Source: Verrucomicrobiaceae bacterium
GTDB taxonomy: Bacteria; Verrucomicrobiota; Verrucomicrobiia; Verrucomicrobiales; Verrucomicrobiaceae
Assembly: GCA_027489965.1 (NCBI GenBank)
Contig: JAIXZA010000167.1
Location: 1-34,641 of the forward strand
Reading direction: 5' to 3'
Length of the DNA: 34,641 bases
Part shown: piece after piece, positions 16,086 through 23,808 of the stretch
Position numbering within the stretch: position 1 is the stretch's first letter
How the letters are laid out: the number at the start of each line of letters is the position of its first letter
Position numbers and translations under genes: made by a program
Notes under the pieces: model-generated
Database searches by the model: none
What the model saw: only the letters and a program-made list of their open reading frames with translations
What the model was told of the DNA's origin: nothing

Positions 16086-17595
16086 ATTTTCTCAGCGCCT
16101 TCCGCGCCCCCAGAACCGCAGCCGATCCCAGCGCCTTCTCCATCTCGCCAGCCAGCGCCTGCACCGTGTCAGGCGTCATCAGCTCAGGCAGCAACTTGGA
16201 AACCTTTTCAGCCAGCGCGGCAAACTCCGCCGCCGTGGCCTTGTCATTTTCAGCCAGGGCAATCAATGCCGAGATGTCCGCACTCAAAGGCCGCACGGTG
16301 CTAATCATGACGTCCAGCGCATCAGCAATCGCTGAAGTCACCAGCGCCTCAGCTTCTGCGCGATCACGCGCCGAAGACGGCCCGCCTTTGAAGCGATTCG
16401 TCAACGGCTTGCCTGCGTTATCCAGCGTAACAGCCCCGACCAAGGGAATCCCCGTTTCTTCAGACACCCAGGCCGCTTCCGCTTTGTAGCCTGCATCACT
16501 CAGCGTCTTCACCGTGGTGGCAATCGCCGTCATGTCCGCGCCCGCCTCTGGGAACTCCAATTCGAAGTAGGCAAGCACCGGTTGACCGGGGAAACGCTCA
16601 CTTAATAGCACCTTATCCATCTGTTCCTGAAAGCTCTCAGACACCGCCATGGCGATCCCACTGACAAGATCCCGCCAAGTGTCCGAATGCGCCCCACCGG
16701 CTAGCGTGCCGCTGCCGCTAGAGGTGAGCATCGTCAGCAGTCCACCCGTAGCAGCCAGCACGATTTCAGATTGAAAGGCCTTATCAGCCACTTCAAAGAT
16801 TTCACCTTTAGATGCCGACTCATGAACCTTCACGTCAGCGCCCGGAGGAAGCGCGCCTGTGCCATCTGCCGCCATGTCCGCCGCCACGCTATTAAGCTCG
16901 TCCATATCGCCTTCAGTGGCCCCAGGCCCCGCAATGAAGAAGGTGTTTGGGATGCCGTAGCGAGCACAGAACCCGCGCAGATCCCGCCGCAGTTGGTTAC
17001 GGTCCAGCCCACTAATGCAGGCGATTTCAATCCAAGGATCTTCCACCTCATGAATGATGAAATCCCGCTTCTCAATCTCAACCGCCTCAGGAGCCCAAGG
17101 CCGCGCCTTAGCATTATAGAGCCATTCCCCATAAAAGCCTTTTTTGCACCAATGCCACTGTGGCACCGGCTCAAGCTTAAACACCTGTCCCGCCGCATCA
17201 TAATGCTTCTCCAAATGCCCAAAGCCGAAGAAGTCCGCCTTTGCCAGCCATGAGTACGCAGCCGTCAGATTCTCCACCGCTGAATAACGCTCCTTTAAAT
17301 AGGCCGTTTGAGCCTCTGCCATTTGCGGCGTCACCCCAGGCGGCAATTCTTCCACCGTCTTGATGGTCCAATCCAGTTGTTGCACCGTCGCATTGATCCG
17401 TTGCAGACAGGCGCGAATCGTCGCATCCCGGCGCGATAGCTTGCGCGCCATCCACATCACTTGTGCAAAGCGCCCCTCATCCGCTTCCTGAAAATACCCC
17501 GCCAGAGTCGAAAGCGTGGCACCTTGCAGCGGATTGAACCGTTCAAGCCAATGGTCAAGTTGGTCAGCCGTTTTGAGGAAAAGAGGTGTTTTCAT
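16084..17595 (-). CDS. portal protein, DUF935 (Mu gp29)-like
   Basis: A 503-residue protein matching the DUF935/Mu gp29 portal family in length, order and sequence pattern. Examples are MWMARKLSRRDATIRACLQR at 47-66, then DWTIKTVEE, the segment KLEPVPQWHWCKKG, and a central block GLDRNQLRRDLRGFCARYGI followed by IPNTFFIAGPG. The C-terminus is a long helical region. The portal forms the ring through which DNA enters the head. It lies after the ASCH-like gene and before the F-like head gene. Confidence 0.85.
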   Translation of the reverse strand: MKTPLFLKTADQLDHWLERFNPLQGATLSTLAGYFQEADEGRFAQVMWMARKLSRRDATIRACLQRINATVQQLDWTIKTVEELPPGVTPQMAEAQTAYLKERYSAVENLTAAYSWLAKADFFGFGHLEKHYDAAGQVFKLEPVPQWHWCKKGFYGEWLYNAKARPWAPEAVEIEKRDFIIHEVEDPWIEIACISGLDRNQLRRDLRGFCARYGIPNTFFIAGPGATEGDMDELNSVAADMAADGTGALPPGADVKVHESASKGEIFEVADKAFQSEIVLAATGGLLTMLTSSGSGTLAGGAHSDTWRDLVSGIAMAVSESFQEQMDKVLLSERFPGQPVLAYFELEFPEAGADMTAIATTVKTLSDAGYKAEAAWVSEETGIPLVGAVTLDNAGKPLTNRFKGGPSSARDRAEAEALVTSAIADALDVMISTVRPLSADISALIALAENDKATAAEFAALAEKVSKLLPELMTPDTVQALAGEMEKALGSAAVLGARKALRK

Positions 17596-17641
17596 AAAGG
17601 GTAGGGGGCCGAATCGGCAGGAATAGGCTTTTAAAGTCCGC

Positions 17642-18016
17642 TTAAACGCGTTTAAACAGGGGTCGGTCAGAATTCGGGGGCGATGACAGCGGAGCGCCAG
17701 ATTTTTCAGCGGAAGGCCTATCGGTCAAAATCTTGATGCAAAAGGCTTCACCGCCCGCCCCGTAACAGGCTAACCAGTCAACGGACGTTGTGGGCTCAAG
17801 AGAGGCATAGGATTTCAAAATCACGCCCGTCATTCGGCGGCGTTTTCCGTAACCACGGGAAAGCACCACACGCCGCCCCGGTGGACAGGTCTTAACATTC
17901 CACCGCGCACCATGCATCCGATACTCAGTGTCTTTGATGCCTGATTCAAAGGCGTCATAATAGACCCCTTTGAGCGGAATGAATAAAGGCTTCAGTGATT
18001 CATCATTAGCGTTCAT
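17642..18016 (-). CDS. ASCH-domain-like protein
   Basis: A 124-residue protein with the pattern of phage ASCH domains: LKGVYYDAFESGIKDTEYRM near the N-terminus (compare the usual pattern of a residue block, G-x-K, then E-x-R), then RRVVLSRGYGKRRRM and a final strand EAFCIKIL. ASCH folds bind RNA or act on modified nucleosides. It stands between the large terminase and the portal, an unusual place. A leader AAACCGCTAATAAACGC, shared with the endolysin gene, precedes the ATG by only a few bases. The substrate is unknown. Confidence 0.6.
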   Translation of the reverse strand: MNANDESLKPLFIPLKGVYYDAFESGIKDTEYRMHGARWNVKTCPPGRRVVLSRGYGKRRRMTGVILKSYASLEPTTSVDWLACYGAGGEAFCIKILTDRPSAEKSGAPLSSPPNSDRPLFKRV

Positions 18017-18017
18017 A

Positions 18018-18040
18018 AGCGTTTATTAGCGGTTAAAAAA
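18018..18040 (-). promoter_or_regulatory. start-proximal leader motif, copy 1
   Basis: On the minus strand the sequence ends in CCGCTAATAAACGCT right before the start codon. An almost identical leader lies at 21929-21951 ahead of the amidase gene, and a shorter relative (AATAAACGCT) ahead of 8470. None contains a Shine-Dalgarno sequence. Confidence 0.4.
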
Positions 18041-18042
18041 CC

Positions 18043-19497
18043 TCACCCAAAAGCCCCCCGTGTCTTCCGATCCCTGGCCCGCTCATCACGACCGGGCCGA
18101 AGCAAATTCTTGATCCTCTGCCACATCACCGATCCCACGCCGCCGTCCGCTGCCATCACGGCAAGCGCATGACTCCAAAATCTATCCGCGTGACCATCTG
18201 TCATTCCGGCCTCAACCGTGAACACGATATTAGAGGCGGATGTCGTCTCAGTCTTCACGCTGCGCAGATCCGCATGAAGCGCCATGTCGTCAAAAATGGT
18301 GATCGTTTTATCTTCAAAGCGCTGCTTAAACGGCCAAGCCAGTTCATGCTTGGTGCCATTGGTAAAGATAACCTCTTGCACTTTGTTTTTGTACTTCTCC
18401 GTAGCCTGTTCTGCGAGCATCGCCCCCAATCCGTTGGCATCAATACAGACACGTTTGACACGGCTATCATCCAGGATGGCATACAATGCCTTCTGCTGAT
18501 TGGTGAACGTCTCTTTAGAGAGGTTAATATCCGCGCACTGAATGAGATGGCCGCCCACTTGATGATAGATCGTGATGACGCTCAAGTCTTTCTTCCGTGC
18601 TACGTCATACCCCACATAAAACGGCCCTGGCAGTGTGCGCCAATCCACATTCATGATCGTCTTCGATGAACACGGAATCAGCAGCGACCAAGGCAGGAAG
18701 GAACTGCTATCATCCTCTGGAATACACATGTATTCCTGATTAAAGCTCTCTTCATCTGGCATCTCATCCCGGCAGCTCTGAAGGAACTCGTCATCCGTCC
18801 AATTCTTCTGCTCGTCATCATCCGGCAACTGCGCCTTGATCTTGATCCATAGCCCCTCTTCAACCGCCTTTTGAATGTTGATTGAATGCAGGCTGAATTT
18901 CTTTGGATTCTCCTTTTCCCTCACCTCTTTAATGAGCTGGTTAAAGTAAGATCCCACACCGCGATGCGTCGAAAAGATGGAAAGCTGCCCGCCCCACTTC
19001 GTGCCCGGCTTCATAATCGCATAGAGCTGCTTTTGCTCTTTGTGCAGCGCGTATTCGTCCGCCGTGCGGTCGCCAGCACGTCCCGCTTGTTGGTCCGGGT
19101 TAGAGCTGAGTGAAAAGATGCGCTTCCCCGTCGCCGCTTCCAGCGTGTAAGCCGTGGCCTTATCCTTGCCCTGGCCAAAGACTTCTTCACCTTCATGCAG
19201 CGCAGCCACTTTCAGAAACTCCGCAAAGCTTTTGGCCTCACGAATGAATTGCTTGGCTAGCCCTTCATCTTTAGAAGTGATGTAAGCATCATACCGCGCC
19301 CCTTGTTTAGCGATGCGCTCAACGCGCCGGTATTCCTCCGCAAAGGTCAATCCAACGCGGCGTGATTTCTCACAAAGCTTGTTGCGTGACTCGTCACCGA
19401 TCCACGCCTCTTGATACGGCAACCAATAGTGTGACAACACCTCAAGCTCACGCTCAGACTCTGAGCGCGGCGTGTGAATGTTGACAAGCTTTTGCAT
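18043..19497 (-). CDS. terminase large subunit
   Basis: A 484-residue protein with both terminase activities visible. In the ATPase part, EKSRRVGLT (43-51) is a variant Walker A and ADEYA (146-150) gives the Walker B acidic residues. In the nuclease part, the metal-binding aspartates are D298 in GYDVARKKD, D353 in CIDANGLGAM and D438 in GHADRFWSHALA. It cuts and packages phage DNA into heads, which for Mu-type phages is headful packaging from inserted copies. It follows a small zinc-ribbon gene by 17 bases and precedes the ASCH-like gene. The length is normal for Mu gp28-like terminases. Confidence 0.9.
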   Translation of the reverse strand: MQKLVNIHTPRSESERELEVLSHYWLPYQEAWIGDESRNKLCEKSRRVGLTFAEEYRRVERIAKQGARYDAYITSKDEGLAKQFIREAKSFAEFLKVAALHEGEEVFGQGKDKATAYTLEAATGKRIFSLSSNPDQQAGRAGDRTADEYALHKEQKQLYAIMKPGTKWGGQLSIFSTHRGVGSYFNQLIKEVREKENPKKFSLHSINIQKAVEEGLWIKIKAQLPDDDEQKNWTDDEFLQSCRDEMPDEESFNQEYMCIPEDDSSSFLPWSLLIPCSSKTIMNVDWRTLPGPFYVGYDVARKKDLSVITIYHQVGGHLIQCADINLSKETFTNQQKALYAILDDSRVKRVCIDANGLGAMLAEQATEKYKNKVQEVIFTNGTKHELAWPFKQRFEDKTITIFDDMALHADLRSVKTETTSASNIVFTVEAGMTDGHADRFWSHALAVMAADGGVGSVMWQRIKNLLRPGRDERARDRKTRGAFG

Positions 19498-19514
19498 GGT
19501 TCGTAGTTCGGGCT

Positions 19515-19742
19515 TTAGCCCGTTGTGTTTAGATCTTCATTGCATGAAGAGCATGGAATGCCGCGCTTAAGATCTGCGTTGGTTGCTGTATGGGTTTCCT
19601 TCACACCCCCACACTTAGCGCATTTGAAGCTAGCCCAATTCGGATGGCCCGGTCCCGCGTCTGTAAAGTGCATCATCACGCGCCTTGGCTTGCGCGGGAT
19701 TACAGCAAGGTTAAATAAAGTAGATAAAGGAGCTTGTTTCAT
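19515..19742 (-). CDS. small zinc-ribbon protein
   Basis: A 75-residue protein with two Cys pairs, CAKC (41-44) and CSSC (64-67), that can bind zinc. I chose ATG 19742 (MKQAPLSTLF). The frame is open for 37 codons upstream, but those codons run through the CGCCAACAACGGC-type and TTCGTGG-type repeats. It lies between the preceding small gene and the terminase gene. Function is unknown; a packaging accessory role is only suggested by position. Confidence 0.6.
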   Translation of the reverse strand: MKQAPLSTLFNLAVIPRKPRRVMMHFTDAGPGHPNWASFKCAKCGGVKETHTATNADLKRGIPCSSCNEDLNTTG

Positions 19743-19951
19743 GGTTCGTGGTTTTTCGTGCTTGGTTCCTTGTTCTCTAGCAAACCATCGCCACCCACCG
19801 CCAACAACGGCAAACCATCGCCAACGGCTCCCGTAGCGGCCTCCGCTTCCCAAGCCTCCACATCCAAACAGGAAGATTGAAAGTCGTGATAGTCTCTCAT
19901 GTCACAAAGATCCGTGATAGACCCCGTTTCAGTCTCGCGTCCAAAGATCAC
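19739..19951 (-). CDS. small protein with repeat-derived C-terminus
   Basis: A 70-residue frame starting at GTG 19951, overlapping the stop of the small terminase gene, and ending at the start of the zinc-ribbon gene. The first ~45 residues (VIFGRETETGSITDLCDMRD, then YHDFQSSCLDVEAWEAEAAT) look like a real protein. The last ~25 are translated from simple repeats (VGGDG, NKEPSTKNHEP). The original stop may have been lost when the repeat entered. No function is recognised. Confidence 0.45.
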   Translation of the reverse strand: MIFGRETETGSITDLCDMRDYHDFQSSCLDVEAWEAEAATGAVGDGLPLLAVGGDGLLENKEPSTKNHEP

Positions 19952-20532
19952 GGCTCAACCTCCTCCGCTTTCTTTGGTCTAAACTGCATGGCCTCACGAA
20001 TCGCGCTCACCAGTTCAGGACTTGCGCCCCGACCTTCCGCCGCACTCACCACCGCCTTAGCCGTGGCCTTCTCACGCTCTTGCGCCTCTTTAAGTTGCGT
20101 GCGCAGATCATCAATCATCTTGCGATCCTCAGAGCGTGCCCCTTTGATGATGCGCGCCAAGGATTCAGCCCTGGCTAAGTCGTCATCATTGCTCAGATCC
20201 AACGGTGCATTGTCAGCCAAGAATTCAAAGACTTGCTGCTGAAGCTCTTCACTGGCGGCATCCGCCAAAGTCCGCCCGTTGTCGTTATCGCGATGCGCGG
20301 CAATGGTAGCGCTCAGCTCCTTGCGTTTCCGCATCCGGTCAATGTATTTCCCATACACATCCTTGCGGAAGTTGTTTGCCGCATCGTGTCCCATCTCCAC
20401 GCCAAAGCGTTCCTCTGCCAGCTCGCGAATCTTCGCGCCGGTCACGTCCGTCATGCTCGCCAGCGACTCAAGAAAGCCGTCCAGCTCCTCAGCGGTGATT
20501 GCGCGCACAAGTTTGTGTTTTGAAAGGCTCAT
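19948..20532 (-). CDS. terminase small subunit, DUF3486 (Mu gp27)-like
   Basis: A 194-residue helical protein matching DUF3486 in layout and order. It begins with a short helix-turn-helix-like region (ELDGFLESLASMTDVTGAKI, then RELAEERFG), followed by long charged helices and a C-terminal helix. In Mu-like phages this gene lies just ahead of the large terminase and helps recognise and feed DNA; here two small genes lie between them. The start ATG is preceded by TTTTTAAACGGACTTT. Confidence 0.7.
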   Translation of the reverse strand: MSLSKHKLVRAITAEELDGFLESLASMTDVTGAKIRELAEERFGVEMGHDAANNFRKDVYGKYIDRMRKRKELSATIAAHRDNDNGRTLADAASEELQQQVFEFLADNAPLDLSNDDDLARAESLARIIKGARSEDRKMIDDLRTQLKEAQEREKATAKAVVSAAEGRGASPELVSAIREAMQFRPKKAEEVEP

Positions 20533-20541
20533 AAAGTCCGT

Positions 20542-20814
20542 TTAAAAACCAGCCTCACGCAAAGCCACACGGCCCGCGTCCGTGCGCGCATACCGCTTCA
20601 CCTCACGCGCCAGAGGTGAAGCCGATTGAGTCACCAGCCCCGCTTCCGTCATGTCAGTCATGAGGCTGGTGAGATCCTGCTCAGTCAGTGAGCCTAGCCC
20701 ACTCATCCGCAGCGGAATCAACAGTGTCTTAGCCGTCTGCTGGTTTGGGTGGGCGGCATCCAGCGCTTGCAGAATGGCAAGCTGAAGAGTTTCACGTTGT
20801 TCGTTTGCGATCAT
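20542..20814 (-). CDS. putative winged-helix protein
   Basis: A 90-residue protein with the pattern of a winged helix: helix 1 (RETLQLAILQALDAA), helix 2/3 (LTEQDLTSLMTDMTEAGLV) and a wing ending in KRYARTDAGRVALREAGF. The last segment is typical of phage and MarR/PadR-like wings (Y-x-x-T-x-x-G). It lies between the DUF2730-like gene and the small terminase gene, a spot where Mu-like phages carry gp26. It could bind DNA or be a packaging accessory protein. Confidence 0.5.
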   Translation of the reverse strand: MIANEQRETLQLAILQALDAAHPNQQTAKTLLIPLRMSGLGSLTEQDLTSLMTDMTEAGLVTQSASPLAREVKRYARTDAGRVALREAGF

Positions 20815-20817
20815 AAA

Positions 20818-21357
20818 TTAGCCAGCCTTCCGGCCTGTTAAAAGTTTCGTCTGAATATCCCGCATGATTTGATCATGCCTGTAGTCGGTAGCCTCAAGAT
20901 TGCTGATTCCCTTTGCATGAGCGCTCACATCTAAGGCCACATGATTGATCTTTTCATGAATGGCCTGGCAGCGTGCATCCATGTCCTGGCGGATGAGCCT
21001 AATTTCGGTCTCGATCCTTTCTGTGATTTTTTCCGCTCTGCGCTCCCCAGCTGCAAGCACCTGCTCAAAGCGCTTGTCCAAATGCGTCCTGAGCGCCGTG
21101 AGCTGGCAGTCGATCTCATCAAACTCACCCTCAACATCCAGCTTCAGCGCTGGTTCTTTAGTCTCTGTGAAAGCGACCGGCTGAGCCAAATGCACCGGGG
21201 TCCCCGCCGTGCCTTGTTTCATGCGTGCAGCATCCGCTTTGATGCCGATCACGTTGCGCACGATCATCAACACAAAAGCCGCGCAACCAATCCAAGCACC
21301 AATTTCAATGGCTGTGACTGGAAGCTGAGTCTCTGCTAGAAAAATGAGGTTAATCAT
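20818..21357 (-). CDS. membrane-anchored coiled-coil protein, DUF2730 (Mu gp25)-like
   Basis: A 179-residue protein. Residues about 17-39 (AIEIGAWIGCAAFVLMIVRN) form one membrane segment. The rest is a charged coiled coil (LRTHLDKRFEQVLAAGERRA and onwards). This matches the DUF2730 layout of Mu gp25, found in the lysis region. It lies directly after the endolysin gene and ahead of the packaging genes. It could be a spanin-like or holin-accessory protein. Confidence 0.5.
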   Translation of the reverse strand: MINLIFLAETQLPVTAIEIGAWIGCAAFVLMIVRNVIGIKADAARMKQGTAGTPVHLAQPVAFTETKEPALKLDVEGEFDEIDCQLTALRTHLDKRFEQVLAAGERRAEKITERIETEIRLIRQDMDARCQAIHEKINHVALDVSAHAKGISNLEATDYRHDQIMRDIQTKLLTGRKAG

Positions 21358-21367
21358 GTCAGTGATG

Positions 21368-21925
21368 TCAAAGTTTCAACTCTTCAAAGCTCAGCGCCAA
21401 CGCCTGGCACACCCGGCGCACTTGTGAGAGGTCCGTAAAAACAAGCCGGTCAAACTTGTTTCCAATAAAGCCAACCTCAAGCAGCGCGCTGCGCATGGTC
21501 CCAGACCGCAACACCGCCAAGTTAGGGCGCAGCTTCACGCCACGATCCCGCAGACCAAGCACAGGCTGTGCAACCCCGTGCACAAGCTTAGCAAAGGCCA
21601 AGCTTTCCTTGCGCCAATACAGCGTCTCAACGCCGTTGGCGCTCATGTCATCCGCGTCATTCACATGCAAGCTAAGCAAGTGAGTGCAGCCCGCCTTTTC
21701 AGCCCTTGCCACACGCGTTGCTAGGGGTGCCACATCCGCCCGCGCATCACGCGTCATCCAAACCTGAACGCCGCGATCCGTGCAAGCCTTCGCCAGCTCA
21801 AGCCCCCAAACCAACGCAATAGAAGCCTCCACAAAATCCCCACTCACCGCCCCCGTGTCATAAACACCGCGTTTGGCGCTGTCCATGCCATGACCAGGAT
21901 CAATGCAGAGTTTGAAGGCTTTCAT
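21368..21925 (-). CDS. N-acetylmuramoyl-L-alanine amidase (endolysin, Amidase_3 type)
   Basis: A 185-residue protein starting MKAFKLCIDPGHGM. All catalytic zinc residues of the Amidase_3 family are visible: H12 in DPGHG, E33 in DFVEASIAL, H87 in SLHVND and E150 in LLEVGFIGN. It cleaves the bond between N-acetylmuramic acid and L-alanine in peptidoglycan and releases phage. It has no signal peptide, so it needs a holin for exit. The longer frame upstream (to 22018) shadows the lipoprotein gene. The leader shared with the ASCH-like gene lies immediately upstream. Confidence 0.9.
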   Translation of the reverse strand: MKAFKLCIDPGHGMDSAKRGVYDTGAVSGDFVEASIALVWGLELAKACTDRGVQVWMTRDARADVAPLATRVARAEKAGCTHLLSLHVNDADDMSANGVETLYWRKESLAFAKLVHGVAQPVLGLRDRGVKLRPNLAVLRSGTMRSALLEVGFIGNKFDRLVFTDLSQVRRVCQALALSFEELKL

Positions 21926-21928
21926 ATC

Positions 21929-21951
21929 AGCGTTTATTAGCGGTTTAAAAA
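21929..21951 (-). promoter_or_regulatory. start-proximal leader motif, copy 2
   Basis: Near-identical to 18018-18040: on the minus strand TTTTTAAACCGCTAATAAAC followed by GCTGAT and the amidase ATG. The repeated use before start codons suggests a role in translation initiation. Confidence 0.4.
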
Positions 21952-21965
21952 GGCAGCGAAGCGCC

Positions 21966-22370
21966 CTACTTCGCCCCGTCAACAGTCGGCAAAGCAGGCG
22001 CAGGCAAAGCAGGCTCAACCGCTGCCGCTGGATGAATCACCAACGCCTCAACCGCGTTCTGAATCAGCACCGTGTCGCCCTGCTTCAAAAGATCCGTCTT
22101 CACCGCCTCACTCAAGCCAATCGACACCAAATGAACCAACTTCGTCTTTTTGTCCGCCCCGCTCGTCAGCGTGCCGATTCCGTCCCCAATGACAATAGCG
22201 TCACCCGTGGAGATAACCCCCTGAGACGCCGCAACGGCAAGGCCCAGTTGTGACAGCGTGCGCAACTGCGCATTCTGCTCAGGCGTGGCACAGCCCGGAA
22301 CCCCGAGCCCAATAATGAGACCAATGACGGCAATGACAAGCAGGCCAATGTAAGCGCGGTATTTTTTCAT
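21966..22370 (-). CDS. putative phage lipoprotein of the lysis region
   Basis: A 134-residue protein. It begins MKKYRAYIGLLVIAVIGLII and has a lipobox-like VPGC, so a lipoprotein signal is likely, with the Cys at about residue 28. The mature part is Ala/Gly/Val-rich (SQLGLAVAASQGVISTGDAI). It stands just ahead of the endolysin, so an outer-membrane spanin subunit or lysis accessory role is possible. The frame is also open to ATG 22481 (MSPLMALRK), which lies 14 bases from motif copy C; I prefer 22370 because of the signal sequence. Confidence 0.6.
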   Translation of the reverse strand: MKKYRAYIGLLVIAVIGLIIGLGVPGCATPEQNAQLRTLSQLGLAVAASQGVISTGDAIVIGDGIGTLTSGADKKTKLVHLVSIGLSEAVKTDLLKQGDTVLIQNAVEALVIHPAAAVEPALPAPALPTVDGAK

Positions 22371-22495
22371 GAGCGTTAGTTTTGAGTTTGAGTTAATCCG
22401 GCCCCTCCAAGCGGCCCGCCGCGTGCATACCCCCCGGCAGCAACACGGCGGACCTTTTCTCAGAGCCATCAGAGGACTCATGATAACACCCCACG

Positions 22496-22528
22496 GCCTA
22501 ACAAAAACCGCTCAAGACGCAGCTTAAG
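22496..22528 (-). promoter_or_regulatory. late-region repeated motif, copy C
   Basis: Third copy of the 26-bp motif (see 7782-7812). It lies upstream of the lysis and packaging genes and downstream of the terminator at 22581-22616, so a new transcript probably starts near here. GC-rich sequence with hairpin potential (GGTCCGCC...GGGCC) separates it from ATG 22370. Confidence 0.5.
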
Positions 22529-22533
22529 GCGAG

Positions 22534-22564
22534 AAAGGATGAAGGGTAAAGGATGAAGGATGAA
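22534..22564. repeat. CCTTCAY heptamer repeat (inverse orientation)
   Basis: Reads AAAGGATGAAGGGTAAAGGA then TGAAGGATGAA on the plus strand, the reverse complement of the other tracts. It lies in the 273-base gap between the lipoprotein gene and the gene at 22644. That gap otherwise holds motif C and the terminator. Confidence 0.8.
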
Positions 22565-22580
22565 GCGCCCGCCAAGACAC

Positions 22581-22616
22581 AAAAAAACGGCAGTCACCCA
22601 AAAGGCGAACTGCCGC
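22581..22616 (-). terminator. intrinsic terminator of the unit starting at 24047
   Basis: On the minus strand a CGGCAGT/ACTGCCG stem (22609-22615 with 22588-22594) encloses a 14-base loop and is followed directly by seven T residues (22587-22581). This is a textbook rho-independent terminator. It separates the RHH/GYF unit from the late lysis genes. Confidence 0.85.
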
Positions 22617-22643
22617 TGAAGCCTACAGACTCGGCTAGCCTCG

Positions 22644-23264
22644 CTAGAGGCTTAGCTCTTTGTTCGGCGGATACATCACCGCGTGTTGTCGTTTGAGCGA
22701 GTCGCTCATTCGGTAGGCGAATGCGGGCCAGTTGGTTGCCTCGCCCGATCTCTGCGCTATCGCCATCGCGCTTCGGCATTGGTCGTTTGCATCGGTCAGC
22801 GCCGTGACTAGAGCGCGAATGGCATAGGCAGTGTCCATATCGAGCTTCGCGCTGTCTTTGTCGCCTTCATCACTGTGTGATAGGGCGGATAGTTCGTGCG
22901 CGTCGGCAAGGTGCAGAAACGCCGAACAAGGCGTTGCAGGGGCAACCGCCTTAGCGGTCTGGTCTTCGATGATGTCTGGCTTTGGTGTATGTGGCATAAT
23001 ATTCAATGGTTGATTGTGGTTAGTCGGCGTTCTGCCGCAAAACAATTCCCACTCCATACGCTGCGCAAAGGTTAGACCAGACATTGCGTCCACCATTTCA
23101 GCAGTCTTCGGCTTGTCGGCTGGAGGCAGGTCTGGCATGGCCCGCACACAGGGCGATGACGTGATCAGGCTCACACTTTGACCAACGCCACCAGCGGCGA
23201 TGTCGTAGGGCTCTCCGAGAGTTGCTAGCCGCATACAGCGGTCTTTGGAAATTTGGAAGTTCAT
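22644..23264 (-). CDS. hypothetical protein (possible two-start gene)
   Basis: A 206-residue protein of unknown function starting MNFQISKDRCMRLATLG. The first ~90 residues and the last ~115 differ in character. The second part (MPHTPKPDIIEDQTAKAVAP, then a His/Asp/Ala-rich helical region) has its own ATG at 22997, preceded by an AT-rich leader-like stretch (ATTGAATATT). Two products, or two fused genes, are possible. Its last codons lie just ahead of the terminator. No domain is recognised. Confidence 0.5.
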   Translation of the reverse strand: MNFQISKDRCMRLATLGEPYDIAAGGVGQSVSLITSSPCVRAMPDLPPADKPKTAEMVDAMSGLTFAQRMEWELFCGRTPTNHNQPLNIMPHTPKPDIIEDQTAKAVAPATPCSAFLHLADAHELSALSHSDEGDKDSAKLDMDTAYAIRALVTALTDANDQCRSAMAIAQRSGEATNWPAFAYRMSDSLKRQHAVMYPPNKELSL

Positions 23265-23277
23265 AGTGTGCCAGAAT

Positions 23278-23367
23278 TTAGTCGTTCGCCAACTTCTCCG
23301 CGATCGCCAACACCTCAAGCCCTGACAGAGTCACCGACTCAGGAAGCTCAGGAGTGTCATCAATCAT
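23278..23367 (-). CDS. hypothetical 29-residue protein
   Basis: A short frame starting MIDDTPELPESVTLSGLEVL and ending AIAEKLAND. It fills the gap between the GYF-like gene and the 206-residue gene with 13 and 18 bases on the two sides. Its amphipathic, acidic make-up looks coding, but it has no recognised relatives and no clear Shine-Dalgarno sequence. Confidence 0.4.
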   Translation of the reverse strand: MIDDTPELPESVTLSGLEVLAIAEKLAND

Positions 23368-23385
23368 AGATTCAGTCGGTTAAAA

Positions 23386-23808
23386 TTAAGCCTTCAAACA
23401 ACCCCCCACCACACCCAGCGCCAACGCCAAGGCCAAAGCACCGCCGCCGATCCCCGCGCCAATCGGCCCCAAAAATATCCAGCCTAACAAAAAGAGCACA
23501 GCCCCGAGCGCGCCAAAGATCTTAGCCGCTTTTACCAGCCCCTCACCCAACGGCACAGGACTAGACCACACCTCAGGCTCGTAGTCCCCCGGCAAGGAAG
23601 GCGGACACGCCACAAAGGCAGGGCGCGGCGTGCGCGCATCTGGCAGCACATACCGCGCCAGAGTCCAAGTCTGCTCGCCACGCCTGCACAGTTTCGAGTC
23701 TAGCGTCAGCTCCCCCGTCTCAACCATCCGCTGAATCTGCCCCACAGGCAGCGGCGCGGAGACGCTGCCGTCTGGCAGGTGAACATGATACAAGGTTAAA
23801 GCACTCAT
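23386..23808 (-). CDS. GYF_2-like membrane protein
   Basis: A 140-residue protein. Residues 5-55 resemble a GYF_2 domain: LYHVHLPDGSVSAPLPVGQI, then G-E-L near residue 33 and a final W-T-L at 48-50. GYF domains bind proline-rich peptides. After a Pro-rich linker (56-85) come two membrane segments at about 95-113 and 116-136, separated by a short Gly-rich turn. It overlaps the RHH gene by ATGA, so the two are co-translated. It could be a membrane sensor or a superinfection-exclusion protein; both are guesses. Confidence 0.6.
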   Translation of the reverse strand: MSALTLYHVHLPDGSVSAPLPVGQIQRMVETGELTLDSKLCRRGEQTWTLARYVLPDARTPRPAFVACPPSLPGDYEPEVWSSPVPLGEGLVKAAKIFGALGAVLFLLGWIFLGPIGAGIGGGALALALALGVVGGCLKA

